A DNA stretch of 64,000 nt from Microcosmobacter sp040493455 (GTDB lineage Bacteria > Bacteroidota > Bacteroidia > Flavobacteriales > Flavobacteriaceae): contig NZ_JANFDA010000010.1 of NCBI RefSeq assembly GCF_040493455.1, positions 1 through 64,000 of the forward strand. Reading direction: 5' to 3'. The notes beneath the pieces are model-generated. The model did not search any database. It had not been told where the DNA came from and was given only the letters and a program-made list of their open reading frames with translations. The translations under genes were made by a program, and so were the position numbers. Positions within the stretch are counted from its first letter, which is position 1; each line of letters begins with the position of its first letter. Shown piece after piece: positions 31,012 to 40,304 of the stretch.

Positions 31012-33021
31012 TTATATTGAGTTCAAAAGATTATTGTCAACACTGTTAGGGATTGTAACTTTTAGATTTGGTTCTACCTCCATCGCTCTCTTAATGGCAA
31101 AGACTGCACCTTCATTTCTTGCCCAATTTCTTCTTGCAATTCCGTTGTTTACATCCCAAAAAAGCATTGATTTTAAACGCCTTTCGGCTTCTTTACTACC
31201 ATCAAGAACCATGCCGAATCCTCCATTTATCACTTCTCCCCATCCAACGCCACCTCCATTATGGATACTGACCCAGGTTGCACCTCTAAAACTATCACCA
31301 ATAACGTTGTGAATAGCCATGTCTGCAGTGAAGCGAGATCCATCATAAATATTTGAGGTTTCACGATATGGCGAATCGGTTCCAGAGACATCATGATGGT
31401 CGCGACCAAGGACCACATAGCCTATGTCTCCACGTTCTATGGCATCGTTGAATGCCTTGGCAATTTTCATTCTGCCTTCGGCATCTGCGTATAAAATTCT
31501 GGCTTGAGAGCCAACAACAAGTTTATTTTCTTGAGCACCTTTAATCCACTGAATGTTATCAGCCATTTGCTGCTGAATTTCTTCAGGTGAATTTTTCATT
31601 ATGGTTTCTAAGACTTCACAAGCGATAGCATCTGTTTTTGCTAAATCTTCAGGTTTCCCTGAGCAACATACCCAACGGAATGGCCCAAATCCATAATCGA
31701 AACACATTGGACCCATTATATCTTGGACATAACTTGGATACTTAAATTCTCTTCCTAACGATGGACTTTCAGACATAACATCTGCACCAGCTCTCGATGC
31801 TTCAAGTAAGAAAGCATTTCCATAGTCAAAGAAATAGGTGCCTTTTTCGGTATGCTTATTAATAGCTTTTGCATGTCGTCTTAAGCTTTCCTGAACTTTT
31901 TCCTTAAATAATTCAGGATTATTAGCCATCATCTCATTGGCATTTTCAAACGATAATCCAACAGGATAATAACCACCAGCCCAAGGATTGTGCAGAGAGG
32001 TTTGATCACTCCCCAAATCAATTTGGACATTGGCTTCATCAAACTTTTCCCATACTTCAACAATATTGCCTAAGTATGCAATAGAAACGGTTTCTTTTTC
32101 AGCTAAAGCTCTATTGACTCTTACTACAAGTTCATCCAGATCGGTAATCTTTTCGTTAATCCAGCCTTGGTCTAATCTTATCTGAGTAATCTTTGGGTTT
32201 ACTTCGGCACAGACGGTTACACAACCTGCAATGTTTCCTGCTTTTGGTTGTGCTCCAGACATACCACCTAATCCTGATGTTACAAATAGATGACCTTCGG
32301 GTGATTTTCCTATTTTTCTGAATCCATTTAATACAGTAATTGTGGTGCCATGAACAATACCTTGAGGGCCAATATACATGTAACTCCCTGCTGTCATTTG
32401 CCCATATTGTGTAACGCCTAGCGCATTGAATTTTTCCCAATCATCAGGTTGCGAATAGTTAGGAATCATCATGCCATTAGTTACCACAACTCTAGGTGCA
32501 TCTTTGTGAGAAGGAAACAAGCCAAGAGGATGACCAGAATACATTACCAAAGTTTGCTCATCTGTCATTTCGGCTAAGTACTGCATAGCTAAACGATACT
32601 GCGCCCAATTAGAGAACACACCTCCATTGCCTCCATAAGTAATTAACTCATGAGGATGTTGGGCAACTGCATAATCCAAGTTGTTTTGTATCATCAGCAT
32701 AATTGCTGCTGCTTGCTTGGATTTAGCAGGATACTCGTCGATTGGTCTGGCATACATTTTATAGTCTGGTCTAAGACGGTACATATAAATGCGTCCATAA
32801 GTATCTAATTCATCTTTAAACTCGGGAAGTAATTCTTCGTGATGTTTCTTGTCGAAATAACGTAACGCATTTTGTAAGGCTAATTTTTTTTCTTCATTGG
32901 TTAGGATATCCTTACGTTTTGGAGCATGATTAATTTCTAAGTCATATGCCTTTGGTTGCGGTAAACTATCAGGAATACCTTCTAAAATTTGCTCCTGAAA
33001 TGTTATTGTTACGTCTTGCAT
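31012..33021 (-). CDS. hutU: Urocanate hydratase
   Basis: 669 aa. Second step of histidine degradation: adds water to urocanate with NAD+ as catalyst. Marks: NNLDYAVAQHPHELITYGGNGGVFSNWAQY, TSGLGGMSGAQPKA, RDHHDVSGTDSPYRE and NGGGVGWGEV. This is the long form (near 670 residues) found in Bacteroidota and some eukaryotes, longer than the ~556-aa proteobacterial enzyme. Its start overlaps the stop of the DUF5522 gene by one base. No other hut gene is present. Confidence 0.96.
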   Translation of the reverse strand: MQDVTITFQEQILEGIPDSLPQPKAYDLEINHAPKRKDILTNEEKKLALQNALRYFDKKHHEELLPEFKDELDTYGRIYMYRLRPDYKMYARPIDEYPAKSKQAAAIMLMIQNNLDYAVAQHPHELITYGGNGGVFSNWAQYRLAMQYLAEMTDEQTLVMYSGHPLGLFPSHKDAPRVVVTNGMMIPNYSQPDDWEKFNALGVTQYGQMTAGSYMYIGPQGIVHGTTITVLNGFRKIGKSPEGHLFVTSGLGGMSGAQPKAGNIAGCVTVCAEVNPKITQIRLDQGWINEKITDLDELVVRVNRALAEKETVSIAYLGNIVEVWEKFDEANVQIDLGSDQTSLHNPWAGGYYPVGLSFENANEMMANNPELFKEKVQESLRRHAKAINKHTEKGTYFFDYGNAFLLEASRAGADVMSESPSLGREFKYPSYVQDIMGPMCFDYGFGPFRWVCCSGKPEDLAKTDAIACEVLETIMKNSPEEIQQQMADNIQWIKGAQENKLVVGSQARILYADAEGRMKIAKAFNDAIERGDIGYVVLGRDHHDVSGTDSPYRETSNIYDGSRFTADMAIHNVIGDSFRGATWVSIHNGGGVGWGEVINGGFGMVLDGSKEAERRLKSMLFWDVNNGIARRNWARNEGAVFAIKRAMEVEPNLKVTIPNSVDNNLLNSI

Positions 33022-33188
33022 TAGCGTTTTTTAATGGTGTTGGTTTTTTTATTGTATCCATAAGGGCAATGTCTACAACCACTCTCACAACAATAGCCTC
33101 GCTTAAGGTGATATTGTTCTGTAAAACAACGGTAGCCCTCAGGGGTTAGGTAATAATCGCCTTCTTCAATTGGGACAATTTTTTTCAT
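33021..33188 (-). CDS. DUF5522 small cysteine-rich protein
   Basis: 55 aa. Begins MKKIVPIEEGDYYLTPEGYR and has the cysteine cluster CCESGCRHCPYG near the end, the mark of DUF5522. The cysteines could bind zinc or an Fe-S cluster; function unknown. The stop TAA shares its last base with the hutU ATG (TAATG), indicating translational coupling. A -7 box TATCTTTG lies 5 bp upstream of its start. Confidence 0.88.
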   Translation of the reverse strand: MKKIVPIEEGDYYLTPEGYRCFTEQYHLKRGYCCESGCRHCPYGYNKKTNTIKKR

Positions 33189-33193
33189 ATACA

Positions 33194-33201
33194 CAAAGAT
33201 A
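33194..33201 (-). promoter_or_regulatory. -7 box (TATCTTTG) of the DUF5522-hutU unit
   Basis: CAAAGATA on the + strand. It matches TAnnTTTG, 5 bp before the DUF5522 start, so the transcript would have almost no leader. No clear -33 TTG. Confidence 0.45.
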
Positions 33202-33237
33202 ATTTAATTTGGTGTGAAATTTGAAAGGAATACTATA

Positions 33238-33561
33238 ATGGTTATTATTTCAAAATATATTGTACCCAAAGGGTATACTGGGATTGCATTATTTCCTTTT
33301 GTATTTCTGAAGGAAAAGTACTTGATTAGTGATGCTACTTTAATCAATCATGAAAAGATTCATTTAAGACAACAGCTAGAGCTGTTGATCTTACCATTTT
33401 ATCTGTTCTACTTTTTGGAGTTTGCTCTAAGGCTAATTCAATACAAAGATTGGTCTATCGCTTACCGCAATATTTCTTTCGAAAGAGAGGCGTATAAAAA
33501 CGAAAACGACCTTGATTATTTGAAATCAAGATCGTTTTGGGCGTTCTTAAAGCATCTATAA
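33238..33561 (+). CDS. Small HExxH-containing membrane-associated protein
   Basis: 107 aa. Contains NHEKIHLRQQ, matching the zinc-metalloprotease HExxH pattern, then a hydrophobic stretch (ELLILPFYLFYFLEFALRLI) and SFEREAY, where E could be a third ligand. It resembles a minimal membrane metallopeptidase core often annotated as hypothetical in Bacteroidota. Whether it cuts anything is unknown. The ATG at 33238 is preferred to an upstream GTG at 33214. It converges on the T9SS protein gene, 1 bp apart. Confidence 0.65.
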   Translation: MVIISKYIVPKGYTGIALFPFVFLKEKYLISDATLINHEKIHLRQQLELLILPFYLFYFLEFALRLIQYKDWSIAYRNISFEREAYKNENDLDYLKSRSFWAFLKHL

Positions 33562-33562
33562 T

Positions 33563-36500
33563 TTAGTAGATAACCTTTTTGGTTTTTTCTCTTCCATCTG
33601 TAAGTCTTGCCTTTACAAATAGGACGCCATCACTTGGTCTTAAGTTGTAAAATACTTTATTGAGATCATTCACATTGTCAACACTAATAAGCCTTCTTCC
33701 TAAGACGTCATAAATAACCACAGACTCAATCAAGTTGCGCTCAGACTTCACCTTAATGAGATTGTCTTCTACGTAGATAATTAAGTCTGAATCGTTTTCA
33801 AACTGATTGACGCTTAGTGTATCATCTGTATATCTTAATATGAATCTATCTTCGTAAATACCTGCTTCTATATTGAATGTATAAGGATTGATGCGAAGGT
33901 CATGAATAAATCCTGTATAGGTGTCTTCAAGATAAATATTCTGGCCATCTTCACCTTCAAACAAACCATCTACATCGCTAATTGCAATGGTGTAATTTCC
34001 ATCTTCTAGAATGTCTATACCTAGTGGAACTTGATCATTTACATCGAAAGGTAATTGTCTACCTTGAATAATCATTCGTTCATCTTCAATCTTAGAATAT
34101 AAACTCATCACATTGGTTTCAAAGGTATAGGCGTCGTAGAGCCTGTCCTTTTCATAAGTAGCGCCTTCAATATAGCCTACAAGAATACTTGATGCTAATT
34201 GATCTTCGGAAATTAAGTTTAGCCAGATTCGATGCTTCTCGGTATTGTCGTTTCTTTGAGATGAAGCAGAATCACTACTTGTTCTAAAGAAGTCTGAATT
34301 ATCATGATCTTTACTACGCATGGTATTGTTGAAGGTCACACTACCAGTTTCATTGTCATTTAAAGCGAGTACAAAGAACCCTTGACCAGCGCCTACATAT
34401 CCATTGAATGTTGGGTTAGGATTTGAAATCCCAGTAAGGTTATAAGTTATATAGTCATTCTGATTGTAATTGAGAGCGAAATCATCATAGAATGAATCTG
34501 TGTACGTTCCTAGTGCACTGCCATGGGTCCAGATATGAACAGCACCTTCAATAATGGTATTGTCTGTTAAGAATTTATCAGCATCTAATCCAGAAGGATA
34601 AGGGTTACCAATTAAGTTCCAGTTATCATCAAATGGTGTAACTGTTAATACGTCTACACCGTAAGGGTTATACGTGAAATTGTTGTTCGAAATGTTATTG
34701 TTTCCACTCGTAATGGCTTGCGTGATAACACCATTATTTGGTAAACCAGTAAATGTAGCCGTTGCAATTGAAGGTCCAGCAGGATGACCATTAGGTGCTC
34801 TTACGATATAACCTTTACCATTGGCCATTGTACCACCAAATGCGCTCCAATCCCCATAACAAATAGGAATATTGTCTGGTGGAGGTGTAAACCCATTTGG
34901 AATTGTTGTTGTCCACTCATAAATATATGCAGTAGGCGTGTTGGCACCATAAACATTTGTAACACCAAACCCAGAAGCTGGAGAAGACCAATACACATAA
35001 TCAGTGTTTCTTACATTGGTTTCCCTGTCCATTCTTATAATTCCGGTACCAAAATTATTATTGACGTTTGCGGCACCATCTACAACTTGTACCAAACTAG
35101 CACTATTCTCTAAATAAATTTCAGAGGTACTTTGAAGGTTTATATAATCTTGGATGGTAACTGATGCTCCTGTTTCTACTGTTAAAACAGCATTACCGTA
35201 GATTGCCATATTTAAGCCATCACCGTCATCGCCATTGTATAAAATAGGATCATTACCAGTTACAGGGATAATAACGCAATCTGTAGCATTAGGAATTGTA
35301 TTGTTTGTCCAGTTTTCAGGATTCATCCAGTCTACAGGATCTATATTGCCACCTACAGTAGTATCGCCTCCTAACCATACTTTTCTGTTATCCACAACTA
35401 CAACTTCATCTGAAAGGGTTACTGTTCCACCACTACAAGTTGTATAGGTTGATACTGCAGTATAAGTTCCGCCTGCACTAACATTATATGTGTTTCCTGT
35501 ATGGTCTGGAGAGCCACTTGTATCAGTGCCGTTGTACCATTCTACAGTTGTAAGCCTAGAATTACCACTTGGTGTAAATCGCCATGCTTCGTTAGTGGTT
35601 TCCCAATTGGTGTCCAATCCATTTCTACATGGCGCAACAGTATATTCATTATTTGGCGCTAGCGGTGTAATGTCTCCTTGAACTCCGACTATGGCATTAC
35701 CATCATTCCAAGGGGAAACATCTCCGTTTTCTATTACTTTTTCTTCAATATATACTTCAATAATATTAGTGGTTTCGTACAGAACAATCATACCACTATA
35801 CTCTCGGGTTGCATCTCCAAACATCGGGATGTCATTCCATTCCGCAATAAACTTTCTACAACCAACTGCACCTTGAACTCTGGTAGTAATTGCATCAGCA
35901 GGTTCTCCAAATGGATCGACATCGTGGTATACGCCATATATGGTTTGTTCAAATAGGGCACCTACTGTACTTGGGAGGTCGTTGCTAAATTGCCATCCAC
36001 AAGAACTTCCAGGAGTATTGGATCCAGTAAGACCAAATGGTGCGTAATCGATATCAAATGTAATCATACCATTAGCACCTACTAAGGTGTAATCGTATTC
36101 ATTGTCATAAAAACAGAATGGGAATTCTATATCTGCTGGCAAAGCAGCCCAAACATCATCACTTGGAATGGATTCATTATTTATACCAAGACCAATAGGA
36201 GGAATTAGTTGATATGGAATTTTTTCAACTGAATAACTAGTCGTTTCATTCATCTGAGCAAATGTTTCCAAAGTCACGGAACCACCTGCACAATCTAAAG
36301 TGAAACTTGGATCAGAATCAAATGGCGTAATCGCAAATGGATCTGAACCTTGTTCGCTGATTATCATCTCACAGGAGTTGGGTGTATTTGAAATCACAGC
36401 ACAGGTATCAAATATTGTTGTGAGCCATATACCATAGTCGCCACCGCCACAATCACTTCTTACAAAAACATAATATGTGGTTCCAGATGTTAAACCAGTT

Positions 36501-38464
36501 AAATTAACCGTATTACCAGTTGTAGTTCCTGTAATATCATCTCCAGGAGTTGACGTTGAATTGTCAAGAGATACAATGTACTCATAACCATTAGCAGGTG
36601 CTGGCACAGGATCTGTCCAACTTAGCGTTGCTGTTGTTAATGACGTAGTAGTCGCACTGACATTAATAGGATCATCTGTACATGTTAGAGGTGTTACCAC
36701 TAATGTGTAATCTTCTGCTTCACCTGAAGGACCAAAGGGATCAAATGAACAAGGGTCAACCGTAGTTTCCCAATAATCAGCTAAGATTCTAAGTCTGTAA
36801 GATCCAGCAGGAGTAGCTCCTGGAATAATATAATTGAAGTTTACAGTAGTAATGTAAGCATTAGAGAGATAGATCGTTTCGCCTGGATCATTAAAGTCTA
36901 AATCATTATTCCAATCTACCCAAGCACCAACTCCCATACCACCAAATCCATAAGTAAGGTTTGCAGTAATATCTATGCTAGAACCTGCTACTTGAGTAAC
37001 ACTTTGAGCAGTGAAATCGCCATATCCTCCAGCGGAGAACCCAGTGTTATTATTGGTGATGTTTGTCGTACCATTTAAGGTTGCAAAATCGTCTATATAA
37101 TTGGATGTAACAGTTGAGTTTGGTATACATATAGTTGGAACATCAGTTGTTTCAGTTCCGTTAAGTGATGTGGTGCTATAGGTTGGACCACCTGCACAAC
37201 CATTATCATTAAATCCAAAGATGTAGAAATAATATTGCGTGCTGGCGTTCAATCCCGTTGCTGTAAATGTTGTATTAGCGTCATTGTCAACGACAGTATA
37301 AGCTCCAAACGTATCGCCAATGTTATAAGTAGTCCCATCGGTTACGGTTGGTTGTACATTTGAAGTGCTTACTAAGACCAAATAATTATCAGCAGCGGCA
37401 GGAGCAGAAGCTGTAAAACTGCCATCTATAGTATTGCTGCCAGGTGTGCCAAAAACTAAATTGGTAGGTGCATCTGGAGCAGTACAGGCTGGAGGCGTAG
37501 AAACACAGATATCGAATGTGCCATTATTATCGTTGCCATATTCCCAAACTCGTATATACAAAGTCTCTCCGGGTGTTCTTCCAGTAACCGAAATGTAAGA
37601 CATCAAAAACCCAGTAGGGCTGCCATCATCGTCACATTCAATCAATGTTAGTGCTCCACAGGTGCCAGAATATACAGCCATACCACTGTCGGTTATTACA
37701 CCAGAATCATCCGTATCTATATCTACTTGTCCAGTTGCAGGAACTGTAACTGTAAACCAAACATCACCACCAGAATAGTTCGCACAACCAGGGTCAGCAA
37801 CTCCACTATCTGTAGCGCCTTGGTTAGTATAAGTAGAGAAAACACAAGAGTTATTAACAGGCAAGGTAATAGCATTAGCACAATCGTCATTTGCAGGTCC
37901 AGCAATTGGAGTACCTGTTAAAACAACATCATCGATATATATTAAATCTCCATTACCACTAGCATCGCATTGAATTCTAAATTGAGAGTTAGCGGTAAAA
38001 TTGTAGGTAGCTGTATCAATATTGATTGAGGCACTATCATCAACGCCATTTGTAAAATCTACGTTGACAACATAAGTGCCAATCGTAGTCCAGTTTGTGC
38101 CTCCATTGTTTGAAAACCTTACGAAGAAGTCCTCATTATTCTCCATGCTTGCTCCATGGTAATTGAATGAGATAGTTACATCAGAGTAACCCGTAAGGTT
38201 AATATTATCTGTAGTCATTGATGACGCTGCTCCAGAATTGTCTCGAAGCTCTATCGCAAAGTTTAAGTTTGGTTCCAGATTATTGGCTCTTCTACAGTCA
38301 CCACCACCATCATTCCAGATTCCCCATCCACCTTCAAAATCTTCAGAATCGATTTGAGCGTTAAGGGAATGAACAGATAAGCAAAGGAGAACCAAAAGAA
38401 ACATCTTTTGGATAACATTATTACGATAATATGCCTTAGAATGGCGGGGTAATTTTTTTATCAT
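33563..38464 (-). CDS. Large T9SS-secreted multidomain surface protein
   Basis: 1633 aa. Signal peptide (MFLLVLLCLSVHSLNAQ). N-terminal jelly-roll domain (GWGIWNDGGGDC..., to ~185), a domain with ANDDCANAITLP (~190-325), fibronectin type III (~328-440), GEVED domain (WVDWNNDLDFNDPGETIY, SGEAEDYTL), another FN3 (~595-690), nidogen-like region, and a sorting tail ending RRLISVDNVNDLNKVFYNLR...TKKVIY (type A). Exported by T9SS and attached or released at the surface. Probable adhesin or matrix protein; no enzymatic motif seen. Confidence 0.9.
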   Translation of the reverse strand: MIKKLPRHSKAYYRNNVIQKMFLLVLLCLSVHSLNAQIDSEDFEGGWGIWNDGGGDCRRANNLEPNLNFAIELRDNSGAASSMTTDNINLTGYSDVTISFNYHGASMENNEDFFVRFSNNGGTNWTTIGTYVVNVDFTNGVDDSASINIDTATYNFTANSQFRIQCDASGNGDLIYIDDVVLTGTPIAGPANDDCANAITLPVNNSCVFSTYTNQGATDSGVADPGCANYSGGDVWFTVTVPATGQVDIDTDDSGVITDSGMAVYSGTCGALTLIECDDDGSPTGFLMSYISVTGRTPGETLYIRVWEYGNDNNGTFDICVSTPPACTAPDAPTNLVFGTPGSNTIDGSFTASAPAAADNYLVLVSTSNVQPTVTDGTTYNIGDTFGAYTVVDNDANTTFTATGLNASTQYYFYIFGFNDNGCAGGPTYSTTSLNGTETTDVPTICIPNSTVTSNYIDDFATLNGTTNITNNNTGFSAGGYGDFTAQSVTQVAGSSIDITANLTYGFGGMGVGAWVDWNNDLDFNDPGETIYLSNAYITTVNFNYIIPGATPAGSYRLRILADYWETTVDPCSFDPFGPSGEAEDYTLVVTPLTCTDDPINVSATTTSLTTATLSWTDPVPAPANGYEYIVSLDNSTSTPGDDITGTTTGNTVNLTGLTSGTTYYVFVRSDCGGGDYGIWLTTIFDTCAVISNTPNSCEMIISEQGSDPFAITPFDSDPSFTLDCAGGSVTLETFAQMNETTSYSVEKIPYQLIPPIGLGINNESIPSDDVWAALPADIEFPFCFYDNEYDYTLVGANGMITFDIDYAPFGLTGSNTPGSSCGWQFSNDLPSTVGALFEQTIYGVYHDVDPFGEPADAITTRVQGAVGCRKFIAEWNDIPMFGDATREYSGMIVLYETTNIIEVYIEEKVIENGDVSPWNDGNAIVGVQGDITPLAPNNEYTVAPCRNGLDTNWETTNEAWRFTPSGNSRLTTVEWYNGTDTSGSPDHTGNTYNVSAGGTYTAVSTYTTCSGGTVTLSDEVVVVDNRKVWLGGDTTVGGNIDPVDWMNPENWTNNTIPNATDCVIIPVTGNDPILYNGDDGDGLNMAIYGNAVLTVETGASVTIQDYINLQSTSEIYLENSASLVQVVDGAANVNNNFGTGIIRMDRETNVRNTDYVYWSSPASGFGVTNVYGANTPTAYIYEWTTTIPNGFTPPPDNIPICYGDWSAFGGTMANGKGYIVRAPNGHPAGPSIATATFTGLPNNGVITQAITSGNNNISNNNFTYNPYGVDVLTVTPFDDNWNLIGNPYPSGLDADKFLTDNTIIEGAVHIWTHGSALGTYTDSFYDDFALNYNQNDYITYNLTGISNPNPTFNGYVGAGQGFFVLALNDNETGSVTFNNTMRSKDHDNSDFFRTSSDSASSQRNDNTEKHRIWLNLISEDQLASSILVGYIEGATYEKDRLYDAYTFETNVMSLYSKIEDERMIIQGRQLPFDVNDQVPLGIDILEDGNYTIAISDVDGLFEGEDGQNIYLEDTYTGFIHDLRINPYTFNIEAGIYEDRFILRYTDDTLSVNQFENDSDLIIYVEDNLIKVKSERNLIESVVIYDVLGRRLISVDNVNDLNKVFYNLRPSDGVLFVKARLTDGREKTKKVIY

Positions 38465-38611
38465 ATTCCAACTCTTTAAGCATTAATACTGTAATATTAA
38501 TACTACATAAGTAGTTGAAAATGATTAGAGTAGGGGTCATTATTCTTCAAGTTAATAAAATGTTATGAATATGGTGGTAAAAACGTTAAAAAGTTAATAT
38601 TTTTCGTTCAA

Positions 38612-39505
38612 ATGTTGATAAGTAAAGATGTGCATAATCAATTGATTGATAATAAGCTTTTTATAAAGCGTGAAGATTTAATTCATCCACACATTTCAGG
38701 AAATAAATATCGAAAGCTGAAATACAATCTCGAAGAAGCTTCAAAAAAAGGTGATAATTCATTATTAACATTTGGAGGTGCTTTTTCAAATCATATTGCC
38801 GCTGTAGCTGCGGCAGGAAATGAATTTGGGTTCAGAACAATTGGTGTTGTGAGGGGAGAAGAACTTCAAAATAAAATAGCTAAAAACCCTACACTTTCTT
38901 TTGCAAAAGCATGTGGCATGACCTTAAAGTTTGTATCACGAAGTGACTATAGATTAAAGTCTGAGGCTATTTTTATTAATGCTCTAGAAGAGGAATTTGG
39001 AAATTTTTATCTTATCCCTGAAGGTGGAACTAATAATCTCGCAGTAAAAGGTTGCGAAGAAATACTTGCTGAAGACGATGACCAATTCGATTTTATCTGT
39101 TGTGCAGTAGGCACAGGAGGCACCATTTCGGGAATTATTAATAGTTCTAAACCACACCAAAAAATTCTGGGTTTTCCTGCGTTAAAAGGTAGTTTTTTAA
39201 GTGAAGATATCAGTAAATTTGCAGTGAAGTCCAATTGGGAATTAATAATGGATTATCATTTTGGAGGTTATGCCAAAATAAATTCTGAATTAGTTTCGTT
39301 CATTAATGAATTTAGGACTGAGTATAAGATTATGCTTGATCCCATTTATACTGGGAAAATGATGTATGGGATTTTTGACCTTATGAAGCGTGGTTATTTC
39401 CCTAAAACATCTAAGATTCTTGTGATACATACAGGAGGATTGCAAGGCATAAAAGGCATGAATATTGTTTTACAACAGAAAGGATTACCATTGATCAATG
39501 AATAA
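38612..39505 (+). CDS. ACC deaminase / D-cysteine desulfhydrase family PLP enzyme
   Basis: 297 aa fold-type II PLP enzyme. The PLP lysine is in HISGNKYRKLKYNL; LTFGGAFSNHIAA binds substrate; EGGTNNLAVKGCEEI and VGTGGTISGI hold the phosphate. Family members degrade D-cysteine or 1-aminocyclopropane-1-carboxylate; the key residues do not let me choose. The next gene starts inside its last codons (8-nt overlap), so the two are coupled. ATG 38612 gives the normal N-terminus. Confidence 0.88.
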   Translation: MLISKDVHNQLIDNKLFIKREDLIHPHISGNKYRKLKYNLEEASKKGDNSLLTFGGAFSNHIAAVAAAGNEFGFRTIGVVRGEELQNKIAKNPTLSFAKACGMTLKFVSRSDYRLKSEAIFINALEEEFGNFYLIPEGGTNNLAVKGCEEILAEDDDQFDFICCAVGTGGTISGIINSSKPHQKILGFPALKGSFLSEDISKFAVKSNWELIMDYHFGGYAKINSELVSFINEFRTEYKIMLDPIYTGKMMYGIFDLMKRGYFPKTSKILVIHTGGLQGIKGMNIVLQQKGLPLINE

Positions 39506-40304
39506 AATAAAACTAATTATTACCATAGTTTGTTTTGGATTGCTAGTTGTAAGTTGCAAATCCAAAAAAGGTATTGTTACAAAAAAGAAGGATACTAAAG
39601 TTGAACAAACTACTAAAACAACAAAGGAAGAACCAAAAGTCATTGAGACTAAAACGGAGACGCCAAAAGTTGTTAAACCTGCAAATTCTACTACAGAATA
39701 TATTGAACGCTTTAGCGACATTGCTCAAGAAGAAATGAGAAGGTATAAGATTCCTGCTAGTATTACTTTAGCACAAGGTATTTTGGAATCTGGTTCTGGA
39801 AGAGGACGTTTGGCAAGAGAGGCTAATAATCATTTTGGGATTAAATGTCATGGTTGGAAAGGGAAAAAGATTTATCATGATGATGACAAGCGGCAAGAAT
39901 GTTTTAGGAAATACAAGGATCCAAAGACTTCATACGAAGATCACTCTAAGTTTTTGACGTCTCGTAAGCGTTATTCAAACTTATTCAAACTAAAAAAAAA
40001 TGATTACAAGGCTTGGGCTAAAGGACTAAGAGCAGCTGGTTATGCTACGGATAGAAAATATCCTCAAAAACTAATAAGCCTTATAGAACGATACGAACTG
40101 TACAAATATGATGAAGCGGTTCTCGGAAAGTCTGAGATTCCTTCAGAAGAAATTCCAACTGAGGTGTCGCACAAAGTCATTAAAGGAGATACTTTGTATT
40201 CAATTTCGAAACGATATGGTGTCACTATAGAATCCATACAACAACTCAATAATCTTTCTGGAACTGCCATTGCTTTAGGTCAAGTTCTAATAATTAAAAA
40301 ATAG
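39498..40304 (+). CDS. Glucosaminidase-LysM lipoprotein (peptidoglycan hydrolase)
   Basis: 268 aa. Lipobox LLVVSC at the N-terminus, then a Lys/Thr/Glu-rich linker (~20-70), a glucosaminidase domain (SITLAQGILESGSGRGRLAREANNHFGIKCH) with the catalytic glutamate in ILESG, and a C-terminal LysM domain (HKVIKGDTLYSISKRYGVTIESIQQLN). It would cut glycan strands in the periplasm while anchored in the membrane. It overlaps the upstream desulfhydrase gene by 8 nt and abuts hemL directly. Confidence 0.92.
   Translation: MNKIKLIITIVCFGLLVVSCKSKKGIVTKKKDTKVEQTTKTTKEEPKVIETKTETPKVVKPANSTTEYIERFSDIAQEEMRRYKIPASITLAQGILESGSGRGRLAREANNHFGIKCHGWKGKKIYHDDDKRQECFRKYKDPKTSYEDHSKFLTSRKRYSNLFKLKKNDYKAWAKGLRAAGYATDRKYPQKLISLIERYELYKYDEAVLGKSEIPSEEIPTEVSHKVIKGDTLYSISKRYGVTIESIQQLNNLSGTAIALGQVLIIKK

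Noticed and set aside
38482..38504. Direct repeat ATTAATACT upstream of the large T9SS protein
   Set aside because: Only two short AT-rich copies, likely chance; no promoter match near them.
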